From: Candidatus Thorarchaeota archaeon
GTDB taxonomy: Archaea > Asgardarchaeota > Thorarchaeia > Thorarchaeales > Thorarchaeaceae
Direction: 5' to 3'
Assembly (NCBI GenBank): GCA_013388835.1
Contig: JACAEL010000014.1
Location: 97,528-161,527 of the forward strand
Length of the DNA stretch: 64,000 bases
The position numbers and the translations under genes are program-made. This document shows, in pieces, positions 9,677-17,954 of the stretch. The notes under the pieces were generated by a model. It searched no databases and was not told where the DNA came from. It was given only the letters and a program-made list of their open reading frames with translations. Numbering within the stretch: position 1 is the first letter of the stretch; every line of letters starts with the position of its first letter.

Positions 9677-10891
9677 ATGACCGATTATGATGTTCTGATT
9701 GTTGGTGGCGGACCAGCTGGTTCGACAGCGGCCAGGAGGACTGCAACAGCCGGTCTGAGAGTGCTTCTTCTTGATAAGGCGGTCTTCCCAAGGTCCAAGC
9801 CCTGTGCAGGTGCCATACGTGGTCGTGTCCGGGATCTGCTCGACTTCGAGATTGGTGACACGGTGCACAGGAAGATAAGTGGCCTCTCGGTGACTTCCCC
9901 TCAGGGGCTCCGGATTGACTGTGTCCCTGAGGACCGTTCCAAACCGGGATACACGGTAATGCGCGAGGAGTTCGATACGCTACTCCTCAAGAAGGCCGAG
10001 GAGAGTGGGGCCGAGGTGAGGCAAGGGACTGCCGCCCTCGACATTGCGGAGACGGCTCAGGAGGTAACAGTGGTCACCGAGGCTGGGGAGACCATCACTG
10101 CTTCCTTCGTTGTCGGTGCAGATGGTATCAACAGTACTGTCGCAAGGCAGCTGGGCTTCTACTCAGGATGGCCCGGTGAGAGTGCCTGTGTAGCCATCGA
10201 GATGGAAGTGGAGGTCGGTGCTGAGAAGGTCCGTAGTATATGTGGTGAGCCGGGTGGTTATGACGCGGACCTCATCTTCCTGTCTTTTGGTGCTGTGCCT
10301 TATGGTTACACATGGTGTTTTCCCAAACGTACTGCGCTAAGCATGGGAATCTGCTGTCGACAGGACAAGGCGAGGAGTGTTCGCTCAGTCTACGACAGGT
10401 GGTTCTCCAAGTTCTGTGAAGCGCACGAGATAGAGCCGGTCATACTCAGCGAGTCCTCAGCCAGATTCCCCCTGCGCCCGAGCAGTACCATCGTCAAGGG
10501 AAGAGCTCTGCTTGTCGGAGACGCTGCAGGCTTCGTTGACGCATTCACAGGGGAGGGAATCCCGTATGCCATTGAGTCGGGCATCGCGGCAGCGGCTGCA
10601 CTGAACAGGGCAAGTGGAAGCCGCAACCCCCACATTCTTCACGAATACGAAGCGCTCTGCAAACAGACTATCCTGAAGGACTTGGCAGTATCAAGATCAC
10701 TTGCAGACATGTTCTACAAGAGTGCCCGCAATATGGACGTACTCTGCAGGTTCTTCCATGAGGACCAGTATGCAAGGTATCTTCTTGCGGCCTCCATAGG
10801 AGGTCTGCTACCGATGAGCACCGTCAAACGCAAAATGACTCTAAGGTTGCTGAGGACGAGACCTAGGGATGTTCTCTCACTCACGCGATAG
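9677..10891 (+). CDS. Geranylgeranyl reductase family flavoprotein
   Basis: FAD-dependent reductase that in archaea saturates geranylgeranyl chains of membrane ether lipids; relatives act on other isoprenoids. The 404-residue product opens with the dinucleotide motif GGGPAGSTAARR, followed by the PKPCAGAI segment that corresponds to the conserved K-C-G region of the family. It has the FAD-ribityl motif GDAAGFVDAFTGEG near residue 280 and the basic C-terminal helix usual for the group. A CTTAAC element and GAGG-like sequence precede ATG 9677. It is not adjacent to other lipid genes. I am confident of the family. Whether it is the main lipid reductase or a paralogue is unknown, since archaeal genomes often carry several. 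Confidence 0.9.
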   Translation: MTDYDVLIVGGGPAGSTAARRTATAGLRVLLLDKAVFPRSKPCAGAIRGRVRDLLDFEIGDTVHRKISGLSVTSPQGLRIDCVPEDRSKPGYTVMREEFDTLLLKKAEESGAEVRQGTAALDIAETAQEVTVVTEAGETITASFVVGADGINSTVARQLGFYSGWPGESACVAIEMEVEVGAEKVRSICGEPGGYDADLIFLSFGAVPYGYTWCFPKRTALSMGICCRQDKARSVRSVYDRWFSKFCEAHEIEPVILSESSARFPLRPSSTIVKGRALLVGDAAGFVDAFTGEGIPYAIESGIAAAAALNRASGSRNPHILHEYEALCKQTILKDLAVSRSLADMFYKSARNMDVLCRFFHEDQYARYLLAASIGGLLPMSTVKRKMTLRLLRTRPRDVLSLTR

Positions 10892-11074
10892 TGCGCTCTG
10901 GTGGTTCTCTCGGCAGGTGGGCTGGGAATGGGGTACGGAAGCAGTTACCCGGACAGTTTCCCGCGAGGAACAGGACTTCTGTGTACAACTCTGCCAGCCT
11001 GCCTGACAGTGGACGGCAGCAGAGGTACCAAGTCATCAGTGTAGCTCGACCTGACTCTCCGATAGAATGATGCT

Positions 11075-12277
11075 CTACGTGTCGGTGGTTACCGGGCCGT
11101 TTGACGAACCGCCTCGTTCCAGTTCGCTGATACGCCTTATTATTGTCTTACTCACCTTGTCAATCCCTTTGCGTATCTCTTGAATCTGGTCGCTTCTCCT
11201 TGTCAGCTCCTCGCTTCTACGCTTGTCAATCCGAAGATACTCGTCATAGGCCTCTGCCCACTCCTGCCGAGTGGTAGTCAGCTGTGCCTTGAGGTGGTCA
11301 TACATGATTTGCTTGACATACACGGTGTTTCTGAGAGTGAGGAGTCTGGTGTCCAGTTCAGAGAGTGCCTTTGCCATCTCCTCTTCCTTGTTCTGGAGCT
11401 CGGCACGAAGAGCGGACAGTTCCTTCATCGCCGCTGCGACACGTTCCTCTTGCAGAAGTGGCGAGTCGGATGGCAGGGCTGTGATTGGGTCTATGACAGG
11501 GGTTGCCGATGGCACTGTGTCTCCGACTTCGCTTGTGCTCACGGTTCTTCCCTTGCTGGACGTAGTCGAGACCGGTGCGAAAGGTGATCTGACCTCTTCG
11601 ACTGCAGGGGTCGCTTCCTTCTGTTCCGTCAGATTCTCCGACGAGCTGGCAGTGGCCAATGTGGGTTGCTCTGCCGCACGCGCGGCGACGGAAGCTGCGG
11701 ACTTCTTATCCATGATTTCGGTCATCATTCGAGTCAGCGCCATGAATGCATCATCAATATTCTGTCCTGTCACTGCAGACGTCTCGATGAAGAACACGGG
11801 CGTGTTCATTCTCTCGCTGAACAGTTCTGCAAAGGACCGGCCTTCTTCTGTCGAAACGGTGTCCTGAGCGCGATGCGACTCCCGAAGGTCGACCTTGTTG
11901 CCAGCGATTATCAGCGGAGGCAGCTTGCCCATGTATCCGTGGGCCTCCACAAGCCACTTGGACGCATTCTCAAACGATGTCCGGTCGACCACTGAGTAGA
12001 TGAGGATGATTCCGCTACAGCCCAAGTAATACCTCCTGCGAAGACCTTCGAAGGCAGGCTGACCTGCAATGTCCCAGATTACCAGATTCGTAGTTTCCCC
12101 ATCGAGCGTCACCGTCTTTTGAGCGAAGTCCACGCCTAGTGTGGGGATGTAGCTGGTCTTGAAGCCCTCTCTCAGGTACTGGCGGCGGACGCTTGTCTTG
12201 CCCACATAGCCGTCTCCTATGAGACATATCTTGAACTGCCTGCGTGGATACCGCATCATTGTGCCGAGTCTCTCCAT
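11075..12277 (-). CDS. Ras/Rab-like small GTPase with long coiled-coil tail
   Basis: Residues 14-190 are a complete Ras-superfamily G domain: P-loop GDGYVGKT (21-28), switch I Thr46 in YIPT, DIAGQ (69-73) with the catalytic Gln, NKVD (127-130) and ETSA (165-168). It most resembles Rab/Rac-type GTPases. Residues of about 195-275 are low-complexity Ala/Ser/Thr/Pro linker, and 280-390 form a heptad-rich coiled coil (for example ELSALRAELQNKEEEM). There is no C-terminal prenylation cysteine, so any membrane link must be through partners. Such eukaryote-like GTPases are a hallmark of Asgard archaea, and this gene is the best clue to the host. Start taken at ATG 12277; ATGs at 12259 and 12256 are alternatives. 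It is divergent from ywbE and apparently monocistronic. Confidence 0.92.
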   Translation of the reverse strand: MERLGTMMRYPRRQFKICLIGDGYVGKTSVRRQYLREGFKTSYIPTLGVDFAQKTVTLDGETTNLVIWDIAGQPAFEGLRRRYYLGCSGIILIYSVVDRTSFENASKWLVEAHGYMGKLPPLIIAGNKVDLRESHRAQDTVSTEEGRSFAELFSERMNTPVFFIETSAVTGQNIDDAFMALTRMMTEIMDKKSAASVAARAAEQPTLATASSSENLTEQKEATPAVEEVRSPFAPVSTTSSKGRTVSTSEVGDTVPSATPVIDPITALPSDSPLLQEERVAAAMKELSALRAELQNKEEEMAKALSELDTRLLTLRNTVYVKQIMYDHLKAQLTTTRQEWAEAYDEYLRIDKRRSEELTRRSDQIQEIRKGIDKVSKTIIRRISELERGGSSNGPVTTDT

Positions 12278-12371
12278 CCCGGGTATCTACTAACCCCGTG
12301 TCCTCCTTTGCTTATTTTGCTTACTAATGCTATCTGAAAGGAGTTGATTGAATGACACGTCTTCTCGCGCA

Positions 12372-12382
12372 CCTATATATCC
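12372..12382 (+). promoter_or_regulatory. TATA box of the ywbE-like/Pelota-like pair
   Basis: CCTATATATCC centred 30 bases before ATG 12407. The expected transcription start, about 25 bases downstream, would be within a few bases of the ATG, so the first gene is probably leaderless. Confidence 0.55.
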
Positions 12383-12406
12383 GTTCAGCTGCATCTGAGA
12401 TGTAAG

Positions 12407-12655
12407 ATGAGCACAGGAAGCAGTGGCAGCGCAGGAACGCATCGGAAGAACATCCGTCCCGGCGTGGTAGTAGATGTCGTGCTGAAGATGGACCAGCGTA
12501 CAGGCAAACTCACACGTGGTGTGGTGAAAGAGATTCTCACGAATTCCGAGATCCACCCACGTGGTATCAAGGTGCGGCTGCGAGACGGACGAGTGGGCCG
12601 CGTGCAGGCAATCATCGGAAGGCCAGTCGAAGAGGACAGACAGTCGTCCAATTGA
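12407..12655 (+). CDS. ywbE: YwbE family (DUF2196) small basic protein
   Basis: An 82-residue protein matching the YwbE/DUF2196 family: RKNIRPGVVVDVVLK, KLTRGVVKEILTN and HPRGIKVRLRDGRVGRV are the typical blocks. The family is a small beta-barrel of unknown function present in archaea and some bacteria. The many basic residues suggest nucleic-acid binding, which is inference. A strong TATA box lies at 12372, giving a nearly leaderless start at ATG 12407. The next gene begins 25 bases after its stop and is a translation-quality-control relative (Pelota-like), which hints that this pair works on RNA or the ribosome. Confidence 0.85.
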   Translation: MSTGSSGSAGTHRKNIRPGVVVDVVLKMDQRTGKLTRGVVKEILTNSEIHPRGIKVRLRDGRVGRVQAIIGRPVEEDRQSSN

Positions 12656-12680
12656 ATGCAGTACATTTGGTGGGAGTGCG

Positions 12681-13436
12681 TTGCCCGGAAAAGCGAGTGT
12701 ACGCCGCTCACGGCGAGGCTATCCAGTAGCAGTTCTGCTAGGACTGGACGATACTCATGCTGTGGTATGGATTGTCCAGAGCGAGTCAATCAGACTGCAG
12801 GGCTCCATCAGTCTGCCAACTGGCCAAGACCGCAGCGGGAGTGGCCTCATCTATGACTACTACAACACGATTATGTCCTCGATGAGGCCCATACTTGAGA
12901 GCGGTGTGGGCAGCCTAGTGATTGCAGGTACGGGCTCTGGCGTGTCCTCAGCTGAGGCGTTCGTGGGCCATGTGCGCAAGCATCACTCCTATCTTCTGCG
13001 AACAGTTCGCATGGCCAGCATCAAGGGAGATGTGATGACTCCCAATGCGGCTAGGGCATTTGTGAAGTCCCCTGCATTCCAGAAGATGACCGCAGAGGTC
13101 GTGGACCAGGAGTCAATCCACCTGCTTCAATTGCTGGATGAGTATCTCTACGACACTTCCGGTAGTGTGTCTGTTCTCTTCTCGCTCGAGGAGATTGACA
13201 GTCTTCTCAAGGGCATCTCGAGACATGGTGCGACTGCAGTCCCATCGCCTGAATGGCTTCTATTGACCGACTCATTCTGGAACCGACGAAAGAACGATCC
13301 TCTCTTCCAGCGAGTGATGTCCGTCGCCAAGAATGCAGGCGTGAAGACCAGAGTTCTACGGAATGACGATGCCGCCGGGGAGCGTGTCTCTCAAATCGGC
13401 GGTGTTGTCTGCTTGGCAAGGAAGCGGTCTCGCTAG
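12681..13436 (+). CDS. Pelota/eRF1-like protein lacking domain 1
   Basis: The 251 residues align by pattern with domains 2 and 3 of archaeal Pelota/eRF1. After a basic lead (SVRRSRRGYP) comes the RNase-H-like strand VAVLLGLDDTHAVVW. The middle helix has LIYDYYNTIM and ILESGVGSLVIAGTGSG, and the C-terminal L7Ae-like domain ends with CLARKRSR. Full Pelota is about 350 residues and begins with an Sm-like domain 1 that reads the ribosomal A site; that part is absent here. There is no GGQ motif, so it cannot release peptides as eRF1 does. I choose TTG 12681 because GGTGGG lies 6 bases upstream. The frame is open to 12561, but that stretch is a shadow of ywbE. It may be a rescue-factor paralogue or use YwbE as a detached partner (inference). 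Confidence 0.75.
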   Translation: MPGKASVRRSRRGYPVAVLLGLDDTHAVVWIVQSESIRLQGSISLPTGQDRSGSGLIYDYYNTIMSSMRPILESGVGSLVIAGTGSGVSSAEAFVGHVRKHHSYLLRTVRMASIKGDVMTPNAARAFVKSPAFQKMTAEVVDQESIHLLQLLDEYLYDTSGSVSVLFSLEEIDSLLKGISRHGATAVPSPEWLLLTDSFWNRRKNDPLFQRVMSVAKNAGVKTRVLRNDDAAGERVSQIGGVVCLARKRSR

Positions 13437-13521
13437 TATCAACTGCTACTGACTATGCGTAGATGAGCAAGGCATCGTCTGCACTCGAGCGTCTCCAGTA
13501 TCCGGGCCTTCTGTACTCATT

Positions 13522-14361
13522 CTAGACCTTGTTCTCGCTCAGAGGAAATCTCAGATGGAAAGCTGTGCCAGCTGTGTGGTCTTCTGGAGAGTCTGGTCTG
13601 TTCTCAATCCATATCTCGCAGCCAAGCTGGTTCTGAATCGCCTTGACTAGATACAGACCGAATCTCTTGTGACGAGGTCTCTTCTTGAGGCTGTCGAAGA
13701 CACTGATCTTGTCCTCGTCCGAGATTCCCGGGCCATCATCAATCAGCACCACCTTCACAGAGTCTCCTTCAGTCTGTACAATGATGTCTACATGTACCGA
13801 CTGGCATCCTTGTCTGCGATGCTTTGCCATGTTCGAAAGGATGTTGTAGAAGACCATTTCCAACAGTGGATGGCATCTCACAGTGATCCCTTTCAGGGCC
13901 TCTTCGCCGCTGACTATCAGTGTAACATCCCCGTGAGACTGTGTGGTTCGTTCCATAGCTGTGTTGAACATTTCAAACAGGTTGACAGGCTCTCGCTCCA
14001 GTTCAGCCCCCTGTATCCTTCCAAGCGTCAGGATATTGTCTACGAGGTCAATCGACTGTTGTTCGATTCGACGCATGTCCGCCAAGTCCTCAAGAAGTGA
14101 GCTCTCAAGATTGGGGTGTTTGAGTCTGATTAGTTCCAGTATCTTCAAGTTCGCATCACTATAGTTCCGGATGTCATGGCCCAAAAGGTCCAGCATGAGC
14201 TTCACCATTGACTGATTATGCGCCGCCTCACGCCACGCACGGATGACCTCAGTCTTGGGAAGCGACAACATGTCGATCAGTCTAAGGCTGAGTTCGTCTT
14301 GGTCATAGCGGTTCTGTGTTCCAAGTATGTTGGTCGCCACAAACAGCATGAACGCGTACAC
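13522..14361 (-). CDS. Sensor-type histidine kinase, minimal N-terminus
   Basis: A 279-residue kinase core: H-box LLGHDIRNY with phospho-acceptor His62, N-box NILSNMAKH, G1 box DDGPGI and G2 region RFGLYLVK of the HATPase domain. The visible N-terminus is a short hydrophobic piece (AFMLFVATNI). The frame stays open upstream to about 14424 and would add more hydrophobic residues (TSKLLLGAVY), completing one membrane helix, but contains no ATG. GTG 14361 is therefore a provisional start. No receiver-domain protein is adjacent, so its partner is unknown; orphan kinases are common in archaea. Either the true start is a rare codon or the sensor part has been lost. Confidence 0.85.
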   Translation of the reverse strand: MYAFMLFVATNILGTQNRYDQDELSLRLIDMLSLPKTEVIRAWREAAHNQSMVKLMLDLLGHDIRNYSDANLKILELIRLKHPNLESSLLEDLADMRRIEQQSIDLVDNILTLGRIQGAELEREPVNLFEMFNTAMERTTQSHGDVTLIVSGEEALKGITVRCHPLLEMVFYNILSNMAKHRRQGCQSVHVDIIVQTEGDSVKVVLIDDGPGISDEDKISVFDSLKKRPRHKRFGLYLVKAIQNQLGCEIWIENRPDSPEDHTAGTAFHLRFPLSENKV

Positions 14362-14400
14362 AGCTCCCAGGAGAAGTTTGCTAGTCAGTGAAGCGAGTCC

Positions 14401-15207
14401 TTGGACAATGGAGATGGACTGTCAGACCCGCCCGACAAAAACACATTTGAGCCCGACAAGACAATAGACTCAGTCATGACTATGACCAAGATTCGAGAGT
14501 ACAAATGGGTCTTGTATGGGACTGTCAGCATACTGGTCATACTGGGAGTATCTTTGATATACAGCATTGTCGCAGACATATCCACTCAGCTCCACACACC
14601 AGTCACATTGGCAACACCAGTCGATCTTGCCATTCCTCTGATTCCACCAGCCATTATCATCTACTGGTACGTGTTCTACTCCTTCATATTCTTCAGTTAC
14701 TTCTACTTCGCATTTGTGCACCGCGAATACCGGAATGCGCTTGTCTTGGCCTATGTGCTAGTCAATCTCGTTGCTTACGCCATCTATCTGGTCTTTCCGG
14801 TCCTCGGACCAGAACGCGCGGTCTCCGGTTCAGACTTCTTCTCATATCAGATTCAACTACTCTACGCAGGTGACGTTCCGGTCAACTGCTTCCCGAGCCT
14901 TCACGGTTCAACATCATTGCTTAGTGCCTATGCTCTGTGGAGAGCAAAGAAGGAGTACGGTTACATCTCCTGGCCCATTGCGGTGGCCGTCATGGTATCC
15001 ACGCTCCTTGTTCGTCAGCACTGGATAGTAGACCAGATTGCAGCAACACTAGTGACTCTTCCAATCGCCTACTTCGTCTTCACACGGTTCAAGTATACCA
15101 AAGTCCTTGAATCGAAGACTGTTGTCAAGCGATGGCAGTTGTTGGTGTCCACAATTGCTGCTGTCTTCTTCATGGTGCTCTACATACTGGTGTTCTATGT
15201 CATGTGA
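14401..15207 (+). CDS. PAP2-superfamily membrane phosphatase/transferase
   Basis: A 268-residue protein with six predicted helices. It carries the PAP2 catalytic signatures CFPSLHGS (the His of motif 2) and RQHWIVD (motif 3, with catalytic His and supporting Asp). The first motif is weak, near FPVLGPERA. Proteins with FPSLH and HWIVD spaced like this resemble the inositol-phosphorylceramide synthase/AUR1-like branch as well as lipid phosphatases, so it probably acts on a lipid phosphate at the outer membrane face. TTG 14401 gives an acidic N-terminal tail; ATG 14476, just before the first helix, is an equally good start. It is divergent from the histidine kinase with about 40 bases between them. 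Confidence 0.85.
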   Translation: MDNGDGLSDPPDKNTFEPDKTIDSVMTMTKIREYKWVLYGTVSILVILGVSLIYSIVADISTQLHTPVTLATPVDLAIPLIPPAIIIYWYVFYSFIFFSYFYFAFVHREYRNALVLAYVLVNLVAYAIYLVFPVLGPERAVSGSDFFSYQIQLLYAGDVPVNCFPSLHGSTSLLSAYALWRAKKEYGYISWPIAVAVMVSTLLVRQHWIVDQIAATLVTLPIAYFVFTRFKYTKVLESKTVVKRWQLLVSTIAAVFFMVLYILVFYVM

Positions 15208-15224
15208 CACCACACTCCGAACAG

Positions 15225-15491
15225 ATGGCGGCCCGATGTGCCGCCACTCTGCTCGGCAAGAGGGCGCATGCAACCCCCGTCATCATTATGGAGACCACGG
15301 GAGCGACCTGCGGTGTCAGAGCTGTCCGCTCACACTGGAATACCGTGCTCATGGCGTCTGATGCGTCTGTGTTCCGGACTGTGTTTTCTAGAGTCTATGT
15401 GAGTCGTATTAGTCCGGAAGCCGGTGTATGCAATTGGGATGTGTTCGGCGGCACTGGGAAAGTGGTCGACGTTGACAACCTGTATGTGTAG
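15225..15491 (+). CDS. Possible small protein, weak evidence
   Basis: In the roughly 590-base gap after the PAP2 gene, an 88-codon frame from ATG 15225 has fairly regular codon use and a product containing TPVIIMETTGATCG and FRTVFSRVYVSR. There is no clear ribosome binding site, and its start overlaps a 7-bp stem hairpin at 15226-15246. No family is recognised. It may be a real small gene or chance. The rest of the gap, to the terminator at 15744, shows nothing. Confidence 0.25.
   Translation: MAARCAATLLGKRAHATPVIIMETTGATCGVRAVRSHWNTVLMASDASVFRTVFSRVYVSRISPEAGVCNWDVFGGTGKVVDVDNLYV
15226..15246 (+). terminator. GC-rich hairpin after the PAP2 gene, doubtful terminator
   Basis: TGGCGGC and GCCGCCA form a perfect 7-bp stem around a 7-base loop, 18 bases after the PAP2 stop. 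No T-run follows, so its role in termination is uncertain. Confidence 0.25.
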
Positions 15492-15743
15492 GCGTCCAGA
15501 GTAGACTTGCAGTAGTCTTTCTTGTCATTGGAACTGCTTCGGCATCGCGTTCTTAGTTCTTCTATTACAGCCATTTCTCAGTCGTGCTGGTGATGACTGA
15601 CACAACTCATACCGGCGCTCGCTCTCAGCCTGAGAAGGCCTGACACAGATGTCATGTCGCGCCTTAGAGTCACCTCATCACTGGAGAGTATAGCAGCTTC
15701 TCTCTGGTGACTGATCATGCAACTGCTGCATGAGTGTGACGAA

Positions 15744-15782
15744 TAAAAACAGGGACAGGACTCCACTCGTCACGGAGTCCTG
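15744..15782 (-). terminator. Terminator of the glutamate dehydrogenase gene
   Basis: On the minus strand, 12 bases after the stop, CAGGACTCC pairs with GGAGTCCTG (perfect 9-bp stem, 9-base loop), followed by TCCCTGTTTTTATT. This is the clearest intrinsic-type terminator in the window. Confidence 0.7.
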
Positions 15783-15794
15783 TACTCGTATCTT

Positions 15795-17144
15795 CTACAT
15801 CAGATACCCTTGTTCGACCATTGCATTGGCTACCTTGAGAAAACCAGCAATGTTGGCGCCGAGAACATAATTGCCCTTTGCACCAAACATCTCGGCTGTC
15901 TCGTATGCGTTCCTGTGGATTCGGGTCATGATGTCCTGCAGTTTGCTGTCGACTTCCTCCCTTGTCCAAGAATAGCGTTCGCTGTTCTGAACCATCTCAA
16001 GTCCAGAAACCGACACGCCTCCTGCGTTCGCAGCCTTCCCAGGTCCGTAGAGTATCTTGTTCTTCAGGAATATGTCGACGCCCTCTGGTACTGTTGGCAT
16101 GTTTGCCCCCTCGCCCACCGCAATGACTCCGTTGCTCACCAGCATCTCGGCGTCTTTCGCGTCAACCTCATTCTGAGTAGCGCATGGCAGGGCAATGTCG
16201 CACTTGATGCCCCATATTGACCCACTCGTGTCGTACGTGACGCCCCCGAACTGCTCAGCATACTCCTTGATTCTGCCGCGGCGGTTGTTCTTGAGTTCCA
16301 TGATCCATGCCAGCTTCTTCGCGTCTATGCCCGTCGGGTCATGGATGAACCCGTCCGAGTCACTCATGGCCACCACCTTGGCACCGACTTGGATGCACTT
16401 TTGGACGGCATACTGGGCAACATTACCGGAACCGGAAACGACAACCGTCTTGCCCTTCATTTCCAACTGCTTCGTCTTCAGCATCTCCTGGACAAAGTAG
16501 ACGCATCCATATCCAGTGGCCTCAGGTCTGATTAGTGAGCCACCCCATGTCGGACCCTTACCAGTCAATACGCAGGTTCCATGCTTGTTGGTTATCTTCC
16601 TGTACATTCCGTATAGATAGCCAATCTCGCGTCCGCCAACACCAATGTCGCCCGCCGGGACGTCAGTGAACTGGTCGATGTGTCGGTATAGTTCAAGCAT
16701 GAAGTTCTCACAGAAGCTCCGGACTTCCGCATCAGTCTTGTCGTGGGGGTCGAAGTCACTGCCACCCTTAGCCCCGCCCATCGGAAGGCCTGTCAGGCTG
16801 TTCTTGAATATCTGTTCGAAACCCAAGAACTTGAGTATACCAAGGTTGACCGATGGATGGAAGCGTAGGCCACCCTTGTATGGGCCTATCGCAGAATTGA
16901 ACTGAACGCGGTATCCTCTGTTGACCCTGATTCTCCCGTCCCTGTCCAGCCATGGAACACGGAACATGATTACCCGCTCAGGTTCGACTATGCGCTCAAG
17001 AACCGCATTCTCTTGAAATTTCGGATACTTCTTCAGAGCCGGCTCAAGGGATTCCAGAACCTCCCGCACAGCCTGATGAAACTCCGGCTGCCCCGGATTC
17101 TTCTCAATGACTCCTTCGAGTACGGTTTCTACATATCTGTCCAA
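15795..17144 (-). CDS. gdhA: Glutamate dehydrogenase, hexameric type
   Basis: Catalyses reversible conversion of glutamate to 2-oxoglutarate and ammonia with NAD(P). The 449-residue length and the sequence blocks YKGGLRFHPSVN, PMGGAKGGSDFDPHDK with the catalytic Lys, DVPAGDIGVGGREIGY and the nucleotide-binding GSGNVAQYA place it in the hexameric family I group found in bacteria and many archaea (usually NADP-preferring, though cofactor cannot be fixed from sequence). The start is TTG 17144, 8 bases after GAGG. A CTTTATG element lies about 60 bases upstream and a strong terminator follows, so it is a single-gene unit. It links amino-acid breakdown to central metabolism. Confidence 0.96.
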   Translation of the reverse strand: MDRYVETVLEGVIEKNPGQPEFHQAVREVLESLEPALKKYPKFQENAVLERIVEPERVIMFRVPWLDRDGRIRVNRGYRVQFNSAIGPYKGGLRFHPSVNLGILKFLGFEQIFKNSLTGLPMGGAKGGSDFDPHDKTDAEVRSFCENFMLELYRHIDQFTDVPAGDIGVGGREIGYLYGMYRKITNKHGTCVLTGKGPTWGGSLIRPEATGYGCVYFVQEMLKTKQLEMKGKTVVVSGSGNVAQYAVQKCIQVGAKVVAMSDSDGFIHDPTGIDAKKLAWIMELKNNRRGRIKEYAEQFGGVTYDTSGSIWGIKCDIALPCATQNEVDAKDAEMLVSNGVIAVGEGANMPTVPEGVDIFLKNKILYGPGKAANAGGVSVSGLEMVQNSERYSWTREEVDSKLQDIMTRIHRNAYETAEMFGAKGNYVLGANIAGFLKVANAMVEQGYLM

Positions 17145-17261
17145 GTCTAAAACCTCGCATGTCTACTGTTTTGGACGAGCCCTGCCCGCTGCTTCGGGCA
17201 CATAAAGATTCCTCTAAACATGGACGAATCCTTCATGCGCTCATTGTAGGTTGGGATCAAC

Positions 17262-17441
17262 GTGACGCAGATTGGGTCCCTTACGTTTATCGAGCGGTTT
17301 GAGAACAAGTACCTCAGTATGCTCAGAAAGAGGGTCTTATGCCCGGGTCTCTCTGTAAGGGACCGGACACAGGCCATGGACGACTACATCAATGCGCTCA
17401 TCCTCTTGGAGCGGATTGAAGACGGTGGGCTCAAGAAGTGA
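17262..17441 (+). CDS. Small helical protein, 59 aa
   Basis: In the gap between gdhA and the toxin-antitoxin genes a plus-strand frame runs from GTG 17262 to TGA 17439-17441. The product looks protein-like: TFIERFENKYLSMLRKR followed by DRTQAMDDYINALILLERIE, two amphipathic helices with balanced charge. An in-frame stop lies at 17247, so GTG is the only good start. No family is recognised. It could be an antitoxin-like or regulatory small protein, but this is only suggested by the neighbourhood of vapBC. Codon use and amino-acid content are better than for any competing frame here. Confidence 0.45.
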   Translation: MTQIGSLTFIERFENKYLSMLRKRVLCPGLSVRDRTQAMDDYINALILLERIEDGGLKK

Positions 17442-17648
17442 CCATTTTATACTGTTGGTCCCGCAAGCACAGCCACAAGAGCACGCTTTGAGCGCGTGAC
17501 CGTAATCGTGCGCAGGTGGGACGAAGAAGACTAAGACCACACTGTGTCCTATCAAATACATTGTCAAACAAGTCCCAGTCAGGTTCGTCTTTGGCCAAGA
17601 AGCAACTGGGCAATCAGCGCCGCCACGTATGTGAACTATGTGTTCACA

Positions 17649-17656
17649 CTTATAAG
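17649..17656 (+). promoter_or_regulatory. TATA box of the vapBC operon
   Basis: CTTATAAG, itself a palindrome, centred about 26 bases before ATG 17679. This spacing predicts that transcription begins at or next to the start codon, giving a leaderless message. Confidence 0.6.
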
Positions 17657-17678
17657 AGTGAAATCACTAGATACCAAC

Positions 17679-17954
17679 ATGGCAAACATAACGCTGTCGA
17701 TTCCCGATGATGTGCGAGAGCGTATGAGAAAGCATCCTGAGATCAAGTGGAGTGAGATTGTACGTAGTGCAATCCTAGACTACTTGGACAGACTGATGGG
17801 CAGCGAAACCCGCGACTCCTCCTACTATGCCGAGCTTGCCAAACGTGCAGGGGTTCCGCTCGAAGAGATATCCTTGAGCGAGGCTGAGAAACACTACAGG
17901 GAGATGAGGGACTTGGAATGGGAGCGCCACTCTTCGACACAACCGTCCTCATAG
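17679..17954 (+). CDS. vapB: VapB-type antitoxin
   Basis: A 91-residue protein whose first half is a ribbon-helix-helix DNA-binding module (ANITLSIPDDVRERMRKHPEI, then WSEIVRSAILDYLD). Its second half is a polar helix likely to wrap the toxin. The gene overlaps the PIN toxin at 17918 by 37 bases, the standard VapBC arrangement. The start is ATG 17679, because a CTTATAAG TATA box lies at leaderless distance and the RHH domain begins at once; the frame is open further upstream without protein character. It is expected to neutralise the toxin and repress its own promoter; the TATA palindrome may be part of the operator. Confidence 0.85.
   Translation: MANITLSIPDDVRERMRKHPEIKWSEIVRSAILDYLDRLMGSETRDSSYYAELAKRAGVPLEEISLSEAEKHYREMRDLEWERHSSTQPSS

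Noticed and set aside
12561..12680. Earlier ATG start of the Pelota-like gene inside ywbE
   Set aside because: The extra 40 residues are the ywbE sequence read in another frame; a ribosome site supports TTG 12681.
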